NCBI RefSeq assembly: GCF_001625565.1 | Contig: NZ_AUXS01000036.1 | Span: 1-64,000, forward strand | Length of the DNA: 64,000 nt | Source: Pseudoalteromonas luteoviolacea NCIMB 1944 | GTDB lineage: Bacteria; Pseudomonadota; Gammaproteobacteria; Enterobacterales; Alteromonadaceae | Direction of reading: 5' to 3' | Part shown: positions 44,778-54,121 of the stretch, piece after piece | How the letters are laid out: each line of letters begins with the position of its first letter | How positions within the stretch are numbered: position 1 is the stretch's first letter | Made by a program: the position numbers and the translations under genes | Notes under the pieces: generated by a model | Told to the model about the DNA's origin: nothing | The model's input: only the letters and a program-made list of their open reading frames with translations | Database searches by the model: none

Positions 44778-45266
44778 CTAAGAAGTCTTTTTTTGACGGC
44801 TGACTAAACAATACGACCCATCTTTTGTACTGGTCATATAGCCAACAAAGTTTTCATCTCTTTTATGAGAAAAAACATGTGTATGGTCGTTTAACTTGCC
44901 TTTAAATAGCCATTTTTTGAATACTTCCTCACGTACAACAATACATGGGTTTTTGACTGCAAAGCTCTCTTTATAAGTAACTTCACAGTGCTGCGCACTG
45001 TGAGACATAGAAAAAGTGATATGGCTTTGCCTATCTTTATATTCAAGTACACCCGTAACCAACAAGGTCTCAAACTCATTTTTGCTGGTTTGATTTGAAA
45101 CGAGTAGGCGATGTTTCTTTGAACCAATAACGTCCTCTGCCATGGCTTTTAATTCACTGTGGCAGTTTTTGACATTATATTTTTCGATGATCGTTTCAAT
45201 CGAGTTTTTAGCAACAATCTGTGTGCTCGTTAGCAATAGGGCTGCGATGAATAGCTTATGCTTCAT
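44778..45266 (-). CDS. Hypothetical periplasmic protein behind the SCO gene
   Basis: A 162-residue protein with a signal peptide (MKHKLFIAALLLTSTQIVAK) and four cysteines in the mature part (in KNCHSELK, QHCEVTYK, NPCIVVRE and GSYCLVSR), which may form two disulfides. I do not recognise the family. Its start overlaps the SCO gene stop by 4 bp, so it is the last gene of the cyo-cyoE-SCO transcript and may take part in oxidase assembly; that is inference. Confidence 0.65.
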   Translation of the reverse strand: MKHKLFIAALLLTSTQIVAKNSIETIIEKYNVKNCHSELKAMAEDVIGSKKHRLLVSNQTSKNEFETLLVTGVLEYKDRQSHITFSMSHSAQHCEVTYKESFAVKNPCIVVREEVFKKWLFKGKLNDHTHVFSHKRDENFVGYMTSTKDGSYCLVSRQKKTS

Positions 45267-45865
45267 AGTAGCTCCTTAATTTGTGCTGCAAGCTCATTAG
45301 GCGTTGTTGTATGACTCATTGCGGTGATTAAATCGCCTTCTTTGTTGATGATGTAAAATCTTGATGCATGCGCTACTGAGTATTCCATAAACGACTCTTC
45401 AAGATTTTGGTCATCATAATAAACGCCATATAATCCACCAACTTCTTTGGTTTGTTCAGCGCTGCCAGTTAAACCGGTAATACGCTCGTGAAAGTAGTCG
45501 GTATATTCCTTTAAATCCTCTACTGTATCACGCGCAGGGTCTACTGTGACGAGTAACCCCTGCACCTGATCAAGCCCTTGTTTCTCAAGACGCATAAATG
45601 CATTTGTCATTACTGCGAGTGAGTTAGGGCATACCTCTGCACAAGATAAGTAGCCAAAGTACATAACGACAACTTGACCTTGATAATCAGAGAGTGAAAC
45701 AGGACCGGCATAGCTTTGCAGCGTAAAATCCCCACCTAATTCATCGAAAGATTTTCTTGTTTCATTAAAGTCTTTAGTGGTTGTAGCTAAATAAAACCAA
45801 ATTAATCCGATAATACCAAGAAAAGATAAAATCCAATGTAAGTGAGCGGGCTTAAACTGCTTCAT
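45263..45865 (-). CDS. SCO1/SenC-family copper or redox protein
   Basis: A 200-residue membrane-anchored thioredoxin-fold protein. One N-terminal helix (about 10-28) and the metal/redox motif CAEVC (C75, C79) with the distal ligand H166 in YSVAHASRF. SCO proteins deliver copper to, or reduce cysteines of, heme-copper oxidases. It lies 4 bp after cyoE. Cytochrome bo lacks CuA, so here a role at CuB or in thiol protection is more likely. Confidence 0.9.
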   Translation of the reverse strand: MKQFKPAHLHWILSFLGIIGLIWFYLATTTKDFNETRKSFDELGGDFTLQSYAGPVSLSDYQGQVVVMYFGYLSCAEVCPNSLAVMTNAFMRLEKQGLDQVQGLLVTVDPARDTVEDLKEYTDYFHERITGLTGSAEQTKEVGGLYGVYYDDQNLEESFMEYSVAHASRFYIINKEGDLITAMSHTTTPNELAAQIKELL

Positions 45866-45869
45866 AACT

Positions 45870-46754
45870 CTACCTTGCTGTCACATATGAGGTTGGGTCA
45901 ATGTGAGCAAAATCGACAGACATCAAGACACTCATAGAGGTAATGGCTACGAGTGATAAAATAAACACGCGTTTAGCCCAAGTATGATTGTCCATGCGAT
46001 GGAAGTCGAAAATAGTGCTCAATAACCAGACCAATCCAATAATAAACGTAAGTGATGCGAAAATGGCACCAACGTAGTTTAACGTGAATAGTGAAAGTGC
46101 AAGTACAGTAAAGGCAACAATGAAGCCAATCATGTGTTTTCTAGCAACTTCAACACCACTGACGATTGGTAGTACTGGAATATTAGCGTCTTTGTAGTCT
46201 TTGAATCGGTATATAGCAATCGCATAAGAATGCGGGATTTGCCAAATACAGAAGATTGCCAAGATTACAACGGCGCCAATATCAAATTGACCATTAACGG
46301 CACAGTACCCCATTACAGGAGGACAAGCGCCTGAAATACTGCCTACAAAAGTACCGTATATTGATTTTCTCTTATAGTAGAGCGTATATAGGCCTACGTA
46401 TACAACGAAGCCAAGCACACCAAAATAAAAGCTCATCATAGATGCATACAGTGCTAATGAAGCAAAACCTACGCAACCCAAAAGGGTTGCATAGGCCAAA
46501 GCTTTGGTTACCGAAATAGACTCTAAGAGTGGCTTTCGGTACTTTGTGCGTGACATCAATTGGTCGATGTCACGGTCAATCACATTATTAAAAACGCAAC
46601 CAGAGGCGATGATACACACCGTACCCACTATCATTGCTGTAAACGTAACGAAATCAATATTACCTTTGGCTGCGAGCACGTAGCCCGCAACCGCAGTGAT
46701 TAAGTTACCAAAGATAATGCCTGGTTTTGTAATTAACAGGTAACTTCTTAACAT
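45870..46754 (-). CDS. cyoE: Protoheme IX farnesyltransferase (heme O synthase)
   Basis: A 294-residue polytopic UbiA-family prenyltransferase with about nine helices. The prenyl-diphosphate Mg motif NNVIDRDIDQLMSRT is intact, as is the second Asp-rich loop YRFKDYKDANIPVLPIV. It converts heme B to heme O for the cytochrome bo binuclear centre. Located 2 bp after cyoD. Confidence 0.95.
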   Translation of the reverse strand: MLRSYLLITKPGIIFGNLITAVAGYVLAAKGNIDFVTFTAMIVGTVCIIASGCVFNNVIDRDIDQLMSRTKYRKPLLESISVTKALAYATLLGCVGFASLALYASMMSFYFGVLGFVVYVGLYTLYYKRKSIYGTFVGSISGACPPVMGYCAVNGQFDIGAVVILAIFCIWQIPHSYAIAIYRFKDYKDANIPVLPIVSGVEVARKHMIGFIVAFTVLALSLFTLNYVGAIFASLTFIIGLVWLLSTIFDFHRMDNHTWAKRVFILSLVAITSMSVLMSVDFAHIDPTSYVTAR

Positions 46755-46755
46755 T

Positions 46756-47097
46756 TTAATGTCCCATGAGCATGTTGTGATTTAGGTGCTCCATAATCCA
46801 AATGGAGCCAATCACAACTATGGCCACTGTCAACACAATAAACGCGGCTGAAGTAGTATTCCATATTTGCTCAGAAGATGAGTTCATGTGTAAGAAAAAT
46901 ACAAGTTGTACAAATAGCTGTGCAATCGCTGTAACTAAGATGACACCAAGCGTTAACGCTGGAGATGCCAAATCATACATTACAACTAAAAACGGAATAG
47001 CAGTTAGTACTAAAGATAGAAGTAAACCTATCGTGTATTCTTTAACGCTACCGTGAGCTGCACCGCCAGTGCCATGTTCGTTATTAGTGTGGCCCAT
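46756..47097 (-). CDS. cyoD: Cytochrome bo ubiquinol oxidase subunit IV
   Basis: A 113-residue small subunit with three helices and the typical N-terminus (HGSVKEYTIGLLLSLVLTAIPF) and AQLFVQLVFFLHM motif. Assists assembly of the CuB site in CyoB. Its start overlaps the cyoC stop by 1 bp. Confidence 0.95.
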   Translation of the reverse strand: MGHTNNEHGTGGAAHGSVKEYTIGLLLSLVLTAIPFLVVMYDLASPALTLGVILVTAIAQLFVQLVFFLHMNSSSEQIWNTTSAAFIVLTVAIVVIGSIWIMEHLNHNMLMGH

Positions 47098-47717
47098 TAC
47101 ATCACTCCTACTAAGTACACAACGCTAAATACACAGATCCAGATGATGTCTAGGAAGTGCCAGAATAAACTTAGGCAAGAAAGTCTTACTAGGTTATCTT
47201 CTGTAAATCCGTCACGTTTGAAGTGAACGAATAGAACAAGCATCCAAATGATACCACCAAATACGTGCAGACCGTGCGTAGCTACTAGCGCATAAAATGC
47301 AGACCAATAACCACTTGTCTGAGGTGTTGCACCAAGCGTACTGAAGTGCCAGAACTCATACAATTCTAAGCCAAGGAAACCAAGGCCAAGTAGTAATGTG
47401 ATGACCAACCAAGTGATCATGCCTTTCATCTTGCGCTGGTTGGCTTGAAGCATTGCCATACCAAACGTGAAACTACTGAAAAGTAGGAATGCAGTACCAA
47501 CTGCAACTAGATTAAGGTCAAATAACTCTTTTGGTGTTGGGCCGCCAGCGAAGCCGCCACTTAGTACTGCATATGTTGCAAACAATGTTGCGAACAAAAT
47601 ACAGTCACTCATGATATATATCCAGAATCCGAATATAGTATCACCACCGGTATCATGATGATCATGATCATCGTGGTGATCATGAACGTCGTTTGCGATT
47701 ACGTGATCGTTTGACAT
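47097..47717 (-). CDS. cyoC: Cytochrome bo ubiquinol oxidase subunit III
   Basis: A 206-residue five-helix subunit. The N-terminus has a His/Asp-rich stretch (HDHHDDHDHHDTGGD), longer than in E. coli, ahead of FGFWIYIMSDCILFA. The C-terminal HGLHVFGGIIWM and HFLDIIWICVFSVVYL motifs are standard. Confidence 0.96.
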   Translation of the reverse strand: MSNDHVIANDVHDHHDDHDHHDTGGDTIFGFWIYIMSDCILFATLFATYAVLSGGFAGGPTPKELFDLNLVAVGTAFLLFSSFTFGMAMLQANQRKMKGMITWLVITLLLGLGFLGLELYEFWHFSTLGATPQTSGYWSAFYALVATHGLHVFGGIIWMLVLFVHFKRDGFTEDNLVRLSCLSLFWHFLDIIWICVFSVVYLVGVM

Positions 47718-47733
47718 AGTTTAAAACTTTCCT

Positions 47734-49770
47734 CTACTTGCCATTGTTAGCTGCGTGTTCTGCAACAGCTGCCAAGTGCTTTGACTCGATTTCTTCAACT
47801 TGGTCTACTTGTACGTAGTAGTCTTTGTTGCGATCAAATGAGTACGCAATCCAAGAAGCTACGATACCGACGAAGCTAGCGATAACCATCCACCAGATGT
47901 GCCATACGAAACCGAAACCTAAAGTTAGTGAGAATGCACTGATCACAAAGCCAGCCCATGTGTTAGATGGCATGTGGATCTTCGAGTACTTCTCAGGCTT
48001 TTGGTAAGCAATACCATGCTCTTTCTTGTAATGATGCTCATCACGGTCATGGATCTTAGGTAACTTAGCGAAGTTGTAGAATGGAGGAGGTGACGAAGTT
48101 GCCCACTCAAGCGTACGGCCATTCCAAGGATCACCTGTAACGTCCATATTTTGCTTACGGTTCTTGAAGCTGATGAAGCCCATGTAGAACTGAACTGCGA
48201 TACCTGCTGCTACGATAAATGCACCAACCATTGCAACGATTAGCAACGGAGTCCACTCTGGGTTGTCGTAGTAGTTAAGACGACGAGTCATACCGTTGAA
48301 ACCAAGGATGTATAGCGGCATGAATGCAACGAAGAAACCGATTGTCCAAAGCGCACAAGAAAGCTTATTAAGTTTCTCATCAAGCATCCAACCAGTCGCT
48401 TTAGGCCACCAGTAAGTAAGACCTGCGAAGTAACCAAATACAGCACCACCGATGATTACGTTGTGGAAGTGTGCAATTAGGAACAAGCTGTTGTGAAGTA
48501 CAAAGTCAGCTGCTGGAACAGCTAGCATTACACCTGTCATACCACCAATGGTGAAAGTGAATAGGAAGCTACATGTCCACCACATTGATGCTGTGAACTC
48601 AACACGGCCTTTATACATAGTAAATAGCCAGTTGAAGATCTTAACCCCGGTCGGGACGGCTATGATCATGGTGGCGATACCGAAGAAGGCATTTACACTT
48701 GAACCTGCACCCATGGTGAAGAAGTGGTGTAGCCATACAACCATTGCTAGAACCATGATAACTGCTGTTGCCCATACAAGAGATGTATAACCGAACAAAC
48801 GCTTACGTGAGAACGTCGCTGCAACTTCAGAGAAAATACCGAATGCAGGTAGTATCAGAATGTAAACTTCTGGGTGACCCCATGCCCAAATGAGGTTTAC
48901 ATACATCATTTGGTTACCACCAAGATCATTAGTGAAGAAGTTTGTACCTAGGTATCTATCAAGCGTTAGTAGCGTGATAGTTACTGTTAGAATCGGGAAC
49001 GAAAGAATGATTAGTACGTTTGCACATAGAGAAGTCCATGTGAATACAGGCATTTGCATAAGCTTCATGCCAGGCGCACGCATTCTGATGATAGTAACAA
49101 AGAAGTTAACACCAGTTAGTAGGGTACCGATACCTGAGATCTGGAGTGCCCAGAGCCAATAATCGACCCCGACCCAGGGACTGTATTCAATACCTGAAAG
49201 CGGTGGATATGCTAACCAACCAGTCGCTGCGAATTCACCAAGGAATAGTGAAATGTTAACTAGTAACGCACCAACTACGAATAACCAGAAGCTCAGAGAG
49301 TTCAGGAATGGGAACGCAACGTCACGCGCACCAATTTGCAGTGGTACAACAATGTTCATCAAGCCAACAACTAAAGGCATGGCTACGAAGAAAATCATAA
49401 TTACACCGTGAGCAGTAAAAATCTGGTCATAGTGTTCAGGAGGGAGATAACCCGCACCCACGCTATCAGCGGTTGCCAATGCCTGGTGAGTACGCATCAT
49501 AATTGCATCCGCGAAACCACGGACTAACATCACAATCGCTGCGATGACATACATGATACCAATTTTTTTATGGTCTACAGATGTGAACCATTCTTCCCAA
49601 AGGTATCTCCACTTACCCATTTTAGTGATAAGTGCGAATAGGAATAAACCGCCAAGTATTGCACAGATCATTACTGGCAGAATTACAGGGTCATGAACAG
49701 GAATAGAATCCCAGGTCAGCTTACCCGTGAGCGGATCCGGATCTGTGATTATGGTAGCTTTACTTGCCAT
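47734..49770 (-). CDS. cyoB: Cytochrome bo ubiquinol oxidase subunit I
   Basis: A 678-residue catalytic subunit with about 15 helices. It carries the low-spin heme b, heme o3 and CuB ligands: the [16 protein letters not shown] motif (His-Tyr crosslink), HH in [10 protein letters not shown] and the HFHNVIIGG pair. It reduces O2 to water with ubiquinol and pumps protons. Its start overlaps the cyoA stop by 11 bp. Confidence 0.97.
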   Translation of the reverse strand: MASKATIITDPDPLTGKLTWDSIPVHDPVILPVMICAILGGLFLFALITKMGKWRYLWEEWFTSVDHKKIGIMYVIAAIVMLVRGFADAIMMRTHQALATADSVGAGYLPPEHYDQIFTAHGVIMIFFVAMPLVVGLMNIVVPLQIGARDVAFPFLNSLSFWLFVVGALLVNISLFLGEFAATGWLAYPPLSGIEYSPWVGVDYWLWALQISGIGTLLTGVNFFVTIIRMRAPGMKLMQMPVFTWTSLCANVLIILSFPILTVTITLLTLDRYLGTNFFTNDLGGNQMMYVNLIWAWGHPEVYILILPAFGIFSEVAATFSRKRLFGYTSLVWATAVIMVLAMVVWLHHFFTMGAGSSVNAFFGIATMIIAVPTGVKIFNWLFTMYKGRVEFTASMWWTCSFLFTFTIGGMTGVMLAVPAADFVLHNSLFLIAHFHNVIIGGAVFGYFAGLTYWWPKATGWMLDEKLNKLSCALWTIGFFVAFMPLYILGFNGMTRRLNYYDNPEWTPLLIVAMVGAFIVAAGIAVQFYMGFISFKNRKQNMDVTGDPWNGRTLEWATSSPPPFYNFAKLPKIHDRDEHHYKKEHGIAYQKPEKYSKIHMPSNTWAGFVISAFSLTLGFGFVWHIWWMVIASFVGIVASWIAYSFDRNKDYYVQVDQVEEIESKHLAAVAEHAANNGK

Positions 49771-50614
49771 TTTGAACCCCAGTGTATTTCTCTATGGTTT
49801 TCTTAAAGTGCAGAGGGTCAACATCCGAGTAGTAAACTACCGGATTGTCTTTTGATTTCTCGCTAAGCGCTTTGTAAGTAGGTTCGTCTAGTACTTGCTC
49901 TGATGCTTTAACTTTGTTAACCCAAGCATCGAAGCCTGCTTGATCTACAGAGTGTGTTTTGAACTTCATACCTGAGAAACCAAAACCGCTGTAGTTTGCA
50001 GACATGCCTCTGAATGTACCTTCTTCAGATGCCATCAGGTTAAGTCTATTTTCCATACCTGCCATCGCGTAAATCTGGCTACCCAAACGTGGAATAAAGA
50101 ATGAGTTCATCACTGTGTCTGAAGTGATTAAGAACTCAACCGGTGTATTCACTGGGATTGCGATTTCGTTGACGGTTGCAATTTGCTGCTCTGGATAGAT
50201 AAATAGCCATTTCCAGTCCATCGCAACAACTTGAATAGTCAATGTGTCTTCGTCTTTACCTAGCGGCTTTCGCGGGTCTAGGTCATGAGACGTGACATAT
50301 GTGAAATATGCAAGTGCAGCAATGATTAAACAAGGCACAATCCAAACAACAAGTTCGATTTTTGTTGAGTGTTCCCAAGACGGCTTGTACTCAGCGTTTT
50401 TATTGCTAGTACGATACTTGTACGGGAAGTAAATAGACATAAATAATACAGGGATTATTACAATAAGTAATAAAGCCACAGAGATTATAATCAGGTCTTT
50501 CGCCTGTTCACCAATTGGCCCCGCAGGGTCAAAAAGAGCAAGCTCACAACCTGTTAGAAGAAACGCCATCGTAAAAACCATTACGAGTGACAAGGACTTT
50601 TTCAGCATATTCAA
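49760..50614 (-). CDS. cyoA: Cytochrome bo ubiquinol oxidase subunit II
   Basis: A 284-residue lipoprotein subunit: lipobox LLTGC (C23), two helices, then a cupredoxin domain (about 120-230). The CuA ligands of cytochrome c oxidases are absent, as expected for a quinol oxidase ([19 protein letters not shown]). First gene of the operon, with an FNR-like site 140 bp upstream. Confidence 0.97.
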   Translation of the reverse strand: MNMLKKSLSLVMVFTMAFLLTGCELALFDPAGPIGEQAKDLIIISVALLLIVIIPVLFMSIYFPYKYRTSNKNAEYKPSWEHSTKIELVVWIVPCLIIAALAYFTYVTSHDLDPRKPLGKDEDTLTIQVVAMDWKWLFIYPEQQIATVNEIAIPVNTPVEFLITSDTVMNSFFIPRLGSQIYAMAGMENRLNLMASEEGTFRGMSANYSGFGFSGMKFKTHSVDQAGFDAWVNKVKASEQVLDEPTYKALSEKSKDNPVVYYSDVDPLHFKKTIEKYTGVQNGK

Positions 50615-50700
50615 CCTACTTGATATCGCGGGTAATTACCCCATTACCTGCCTGAATAAATTAACGAGATTAATGCAATTGAGAACTGTTTCCATTTACA

Positions 50701-50715
50701 CCCCTCTCGGAGGGG
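50701..50715. promoter_or_regulatory. GC-rich palindrome upstream of cyoA
   Basis: CCCCTC (50701-50706) / GAGGGG (50710-50715) with a 3-nt loop, 87 bp before cyoA; no T-run. Possibly a leader hairpin or an operator. Confidence 0.4.
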
Positions 50716-50752
50716 AATGTTATAGGGAATACAGCCAAAATTCAAGGATGTC

Positions 50753-50766
50753 TTGAGCTAGATCAA
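50753..50766. promoter_or_regulatory. FNR-type site between cyoA and the divergent gene
   Basis: TTGAGCTAGATCAA matches the FNR consensus TTGAT-N4-ATCAA at 9 of 10 positions. Known: FNR represses cyo under oxygen limitation in enterobacteria. It could act on cyoA or the gene at 50858. Confidence 0.5.
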
Positions 50767-50857
50767 TACGTACGAATTGCAAATTTAGATGTTTTTTGAG
50801 CAATTTATGTCTAGACTTCGTAATGACACCGTCAAAAATAATTCTGGAGCGTGCGAT

Positions 50858-51373
50858 ATGAAGAGATTATTTTATTCCACTGATAGCCTAGACGACGCAG
50901 AAATGATTTCGAACGAGGTACATGAACTGGGTATCGATGATCACCATTTTTACGTACTATCGCGGGATGAAAATGGTATTGAAACCCATCATTTACATGG
51001 CTCAACTCAAATAGAAAAAACCCAAATCTTGTCAGCCAGAAAGCGTGCGTTCTTACTTGCTGGTATTACCGCGTTGGCCCTGATCACATTTATGTATTTC
51101 TTTACCGACTGGACAAATAAATTTTTATTACAAGCACTGGCCGCTAGCATAATTGGTGGTTTTGTCGTCATGCTGATTGTTAGGCTTGCAGGCAAATCGT
51201 TCGATGAATATTTCCAAATCTTAGTTAATGAACATCTCGATGCAGGTGATGTTATCATAATTATCGACGTCAAAAAGTCACAGACACACATAGTAGAAAC
51301 TCAGTTAGAAGGGCATCCTAAAGCCCAATTTATTGCTGATAGTTCGAATTTGTCGTCACCCATTCCAGATTAA
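50858..51373 (+). CDS. Small membrane protein with N-terminal general-stress-like domain
   Basis: A 171-residue protein. The start at 50858 (MKRLFYSTDSLDDAEMISNE) has TGGAG 8 nt upstream; a frame from 50789 lacks support. Residues 1-55 form a small alpha/beta unit that resembles the N-terminus of general stress protein 17M-like proteins, followed by two helices (about 66-84 and 92-112) and a soluble C-terminal tail. Function unknown. Divergent from cyoA and perhaps coregulated through the FNR-like site. Confidence 0.65.
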   Translation: MKRLFYSTDSLDDAEMISNEVHELGIDDHHFYVLSRDENGIETHHLHGSTQIEKTQILSARKRAFLLAGITALALITFMYFFTDWTNKFLLQALAASIIGGFVVMLIVRLAGKSFDEYFQILVNEHLDAGDVIIIIDVKKSQTHIVETQLEGHPKAQFIADSSNLSSPIPD

Positions 51374-51397
51374 TCCGTTAAAAAGTAGGTTGAAAAT

Positions 51398-51438
51398 AGT
51401 GGTGATAAACTTTGGAGAATGGAAAAGTTATCACCACT
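51398..51438. terminator. Bidirectional hairpin between convergent genes
   Basis: Perfect 11-bp stem AGTGGTGATAA (51398-51408) / TTATCACCACT (51428-51438) between the membrane-protein gene and the convergent dihydroorotate dehydrogenase-like gene; no T-run. Confidence 0.7.
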
Positions 51439-51468
51439 CGTAGCATCAAATTGTTAGGTCAGCCAATG

Positions 51469-52653
51469 CTATGCTGCCGAGCTTACTTTTTTATCAGACC
51501 GATCTTCCTTAGTCTCTTTTATTTTCGGTAATGGGTTCCTAGAGCCGACGGCTTCTTCAATTGAGTTAAAACCATCCGCTTTCAGCAGCTTAACAAGACC
51601 TCGATTGATTTCGTTGATATTTTGTGGTCCATCAAATATCAAAGTAGATATCATGTGCAATATGCTTGCCCCTGAGGTGATCTTTTCGTATGCATCCTTA
51701 GCCGTGAATACACCCCCGACACCGATTATGGTCAGTTCACCACGTGTTCTGCGATAAACGTGTCTAATAACATTTGTTGAGATTCTCTGAAGCGGTAAGC
51801 CACTCATCGCACCTTTGTGGAAAGGTAGTTCGTCTTTTACGTACTCTTCATTGAATTTAGGTTTTGCAAGATTTGTCAAAACCACACCATCCATTTTGTG
51901 TTCAACACATGCGTCAACAATGATATTGATTTCTTCAAGAGTCATATCTGCTGCGAGTTTCACATAAATAGGTCTGCCTTCGACCCTGTGCTCATTTACT
52001 GCAATTAGTAAAGCATCTAAATTGGCTTTGTCGACAAATGGTTCGCCATCTTGGGTATTAGGACAGCTGATATTAATAGTGTAATAATCACCAATATCTT
52101 TGAAGAGTTTCATTGTTTTGGTGTAATCATCGATTGAGTCTTGAAGATCAAATTCTGGGGTAATATTTGACTTCGCAGCATTGATACCAACTTTTAATTT
52201 TCCAAAATTAACACCTTTCAAGCGAGATGAAATTTTCTCAGCACCTTGGTTATTTAGGCCGTACCACACTAAAATCGATTTTGATTTAACCATTCTGAAT
52301 AAACGTTTACCTGGGTTTCCTGGGCAAACTTCACCAGTGAATGACCCTAGTTCTGCCAAGCCAAAGCCAATCGATGGATAAATTTTGGTTAATTCGCCGT
52401 CTTTGTCAAAGCCTGCGGATAAACCTAATGGGTTTCTATATTTGATACCGTCAACTTCAATATTCAGACTGCGGTGTCCGTAATTGAAGAAAAACGAGGT
52501 GATCCAGCGAGTTAGAAAGTTTGAGCCCAATATAACGCCTACACGTTTGAACATGTAGTGTGCGTCCTCTGGGTCCATCAGGAATATCAGCGGACGAACC
52601 GCTCTGTATAGTAGCTTTAACACAAAGTTACGAATGCCGATGATAAGGCGCAT
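51469..52653 (-). CDS. Dihydroorotate dehydrogenase, class 2 with catalytic Cys
   Basis: A 394-residue FMN enzyme of pyrimidine synthesis. The start ATG at 52653 has GGAGG 6 nt upstream. The N-terminal membrane-binding helices (FVLKLLYRAVRPLIFLMDPEDAHYMF) and the WYGLNNQGAE motif are class 2 (quinone-linked) features. However the catalytic-loop motif is NISCPNT (C197), with the Cys of class 1 enzymes where class 2 has Ser. The C-terminal tail (about 30 charged residues) is also longer than usual. No other pyr gene is adjacent. It may be a paralogue of the main PyrD or a divergent functional enzyme. Confidence 0.8.
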   Translation of the reverse strand: MRLIIGIRNFVLKLLYRAVRPLIFLMDPEDAHYMFKRVGVILGSNFLTRWITSFFFNYGHRSLNIEVDGIKYRNPLGLSAGFDKDGELTKIYPSIGFGLAELGSFTGEVCPGNPGKRLFRMVKSKSILVWYGLNNQGAEKISSRLKGVNFGKLKVGINAAKSNITPEFDLQDSIDDYTKTMKLFKDIGDYYTINISCPNTQDGEPFVDKANLDALLIAVNEHRVEGRPIYVKLAADMTLEEINIIVDACVEHKMDGVVLTNLAKPKFNEEYVKDELPFHKGAMSGLPLQRISTNVIRHVYRRTRGELTIIGVGGVFTAKDAYEKITSGASILHMISTLIFDGPQNINEINRGLVKLLKADGFNSIEEAVGSRNPLPKIKETKEDRSDKKVSSAA

Positions 52654-52755
52654 TTTCAACCTCCAAATTTGTCATCGATTGTTGTTGTTAGGTGCTTTCA
52701 CAAGCACATCTGGTAACTCATGTTTTTTAGCTTATGATCTTTAAATAATAATAGC

Positions 52756-52774
52756 AATAAGAATTGTTATCATT
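52756..52774. promoter_or_regulatory. Fur box
   Basis: AATAAGAATTGTTATCATT matches the symmetrical Fur consensus (AATGATAAT-N-ATTATCATT) at about 15 of 18 positions on the minus strand. It sits 33 bp before the gene at 52807 and about 100 bp before the divergent dehydrogenase gene, so iron repression of one or both is likely. Confidence 0.65.
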
Positions 52775-52806
52775 TACAGTATGGTTATGAATTTATGGAG
52801 GTGCTA

Positions 52807-53382
52807 ATGAAAAAGCTGATGTTAAAACTCTTGGGTACGCAAGTTGCCAAGCCAATAACACGAAACATAGTGGAGCCTATTTGGCAAAGTACAGGTGAAG
52901 TCTTCTACCTGTTAAATACCTTGCAGCTGAAGTATGAGTCTCGCTACGGCACGGTGTCTGTTGAATCGTTTAACATAAATGCTTTTATTCACGGTGGCAC
53001 AGATCCGCTCCAGAAGCTTGTTAGAGAGTTTGGTGAGGAGTTTACTGTATCCGTTTGTGCTGTGGCTTGGGAGCGTTGTGGCAACCAAACACGAGTCAAG
53101 GCAATAGATAACGCGGCTATTTTTAGGTTTAACCAAGCATTAGACTCGCCAACGCAAGTACTTTTTCAACACCAGTTTTGTTTAGCCGATGAAGTGAATC
53201 GAAGTGATGTAAATATATCTAGAAGTGTCGGAGCATTTAAATACTATAACATTCAAATTAATGAGTTTATTAATCAATTAAAGGAAGCAAATAAACGCAT
53301 CAATCACGACCGAATCAAGCGCCATGGTATAACTGGGGAAAATTTCAACAAAGATATTTTTGGTAGGTTATCGATGGCGTGA
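52807..53382 (+). CDS. Hypothetical protein under a Fur box
   Basis: A 191-residue soluble protein that I do not recognise. The ATG at 52807 follows GGAGGTG by 3 nt. It appears alpha+beta, has no signal peptide or membrane helix, and ends with a basic helical segment (LKEANKRINHDRIKRHG). Three cysteines are scattered (in VSVCAVAWERCG and HQFCLAD). Its position behind a Fur box points to a role in iron limitation or iron uptake. A terminator follows. Confidence 0.65.
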   Translation: MKKLMLKLLGTQVAKPITRNIVEPIWQSTGEVFYLLNTLQLKYESRYGTVSVESFNINAFIHGGTDPLQKLVREFGEEFTVSVCAVAWERCGNQTRVKAIDNAAIFRFNQALDSPTQVLFQHQFCLADEVNRSDVNISRSVGAFKYYNIQINEFINQLKEANKRINHDRIKRHGITGENFNKDIFGRLSMA

Positions 53383-53395
53383 AGGAGAGAGTTAG

Positions 53396-53423
53396 AGGAG
53401 TGGGTAGGATAGCAACCACTCCT
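53396..53423. terminator. Bidirectional terminator
   Basis: AGGAGTGG (53396-53403) / CCACTCCT (53416-53423), 8-bp stem with a 12-nt loop and a short T-run on the plus strand, between convergent genes. Confidence 0.85.
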
Positions 53424-53430
53424 TTAGGGA

Positions 53431-53904
53431 TTATTGGTCGTCGTATGTGGCAACTTCTTGTTCTATTACAACAAGTTCAACCCCCGCCATTGCAAACATG
53501 TCTCTCGTTTCTTGGGCTGCGTGATATCGTTTTTTAGCAACCACTTTTGAAATGCCGCAACTGATTATTAGCATTGCACAAACTCGACATGGCTCCATTG
53601 TGCAGTACAATGTTGCACCATCTAAAGGTACCCCATACCTCGCTGCCTGACAGATGGCATTTTGCTCTGCATGGATAGTCCGAACGCAGTGTTGCCTTGT
53701 CGTACCATCACTATCAGTCACTTGCTTCATCAAATGACCAACATCATCACAGTGTGGTAAACCAGAGGGGGAGCCCACATAACCTGTTGATATTATTCTT
53801 TTATCTTTAACTATAATACAGCCTGATTTGCCTCGGTCACAGGTGGCTCTTTGGCCAACACTGTCAACTAAATCAATGAAGTATTCATCCCAATCTGGTC
53901 TCAT
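53431..53904 (-). CDS. dCMP deaminase family zinc enzyme
   Basis: A 157-residue cytidine/deoxycytidylate deaminase. Zinc and catalytic motifs: HAE (H78, E80) in TIHAEQNAI and PCRVC (C106, C109) in TMEPCRVCAM. The N-terminal extra-zinc-type segment with C22/C29/C52/C73 resembles ComEB-type dCMP deaminases. It converts dCMP to dUMP for thymidylate synthesis. Confidence 0.9.
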   Translation of the reverse strand: MRPDWDEYFIDLVDSVGQRATCDRGKSGCIIVKDKRIISTGYVGSPSGLPHCDDVGHLMKQVTDSDGTTRQHCVRTIHAEQNAICQAARYGVPLDGATLYCTMEPCRVCAMLIISCGISKVVAKKRYHAAQETRDMFAMAGVELVVIEQEVATYDDQ

Positions 53905-54121
53905 TGCTTATGCCTTTAATACTACGTTTATATTGATAGTATACGCAGTATTGGCAATAATTCGAAGCCTAACTTTGATATAAAGTAGAGAATAAATATA
54001 CTTTAATATAGTTTTGTTTATGGTAAATCTAGGAATTCTATTTTTGTGTGTGTTTTAATTGATTATAATATCTTTGAATAAGGTGTTTTATTATGGTTTT
54101 CTTAATATTTAATAGGGGTGT

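Noticed and set aside
49760..50614. CuA-containing cytochrome c oxidase subunit II
   Set aside because: The CuA ligands are missing and the neighbouring genes are cyoBCDE, so it is a quinol oxidase subunit.
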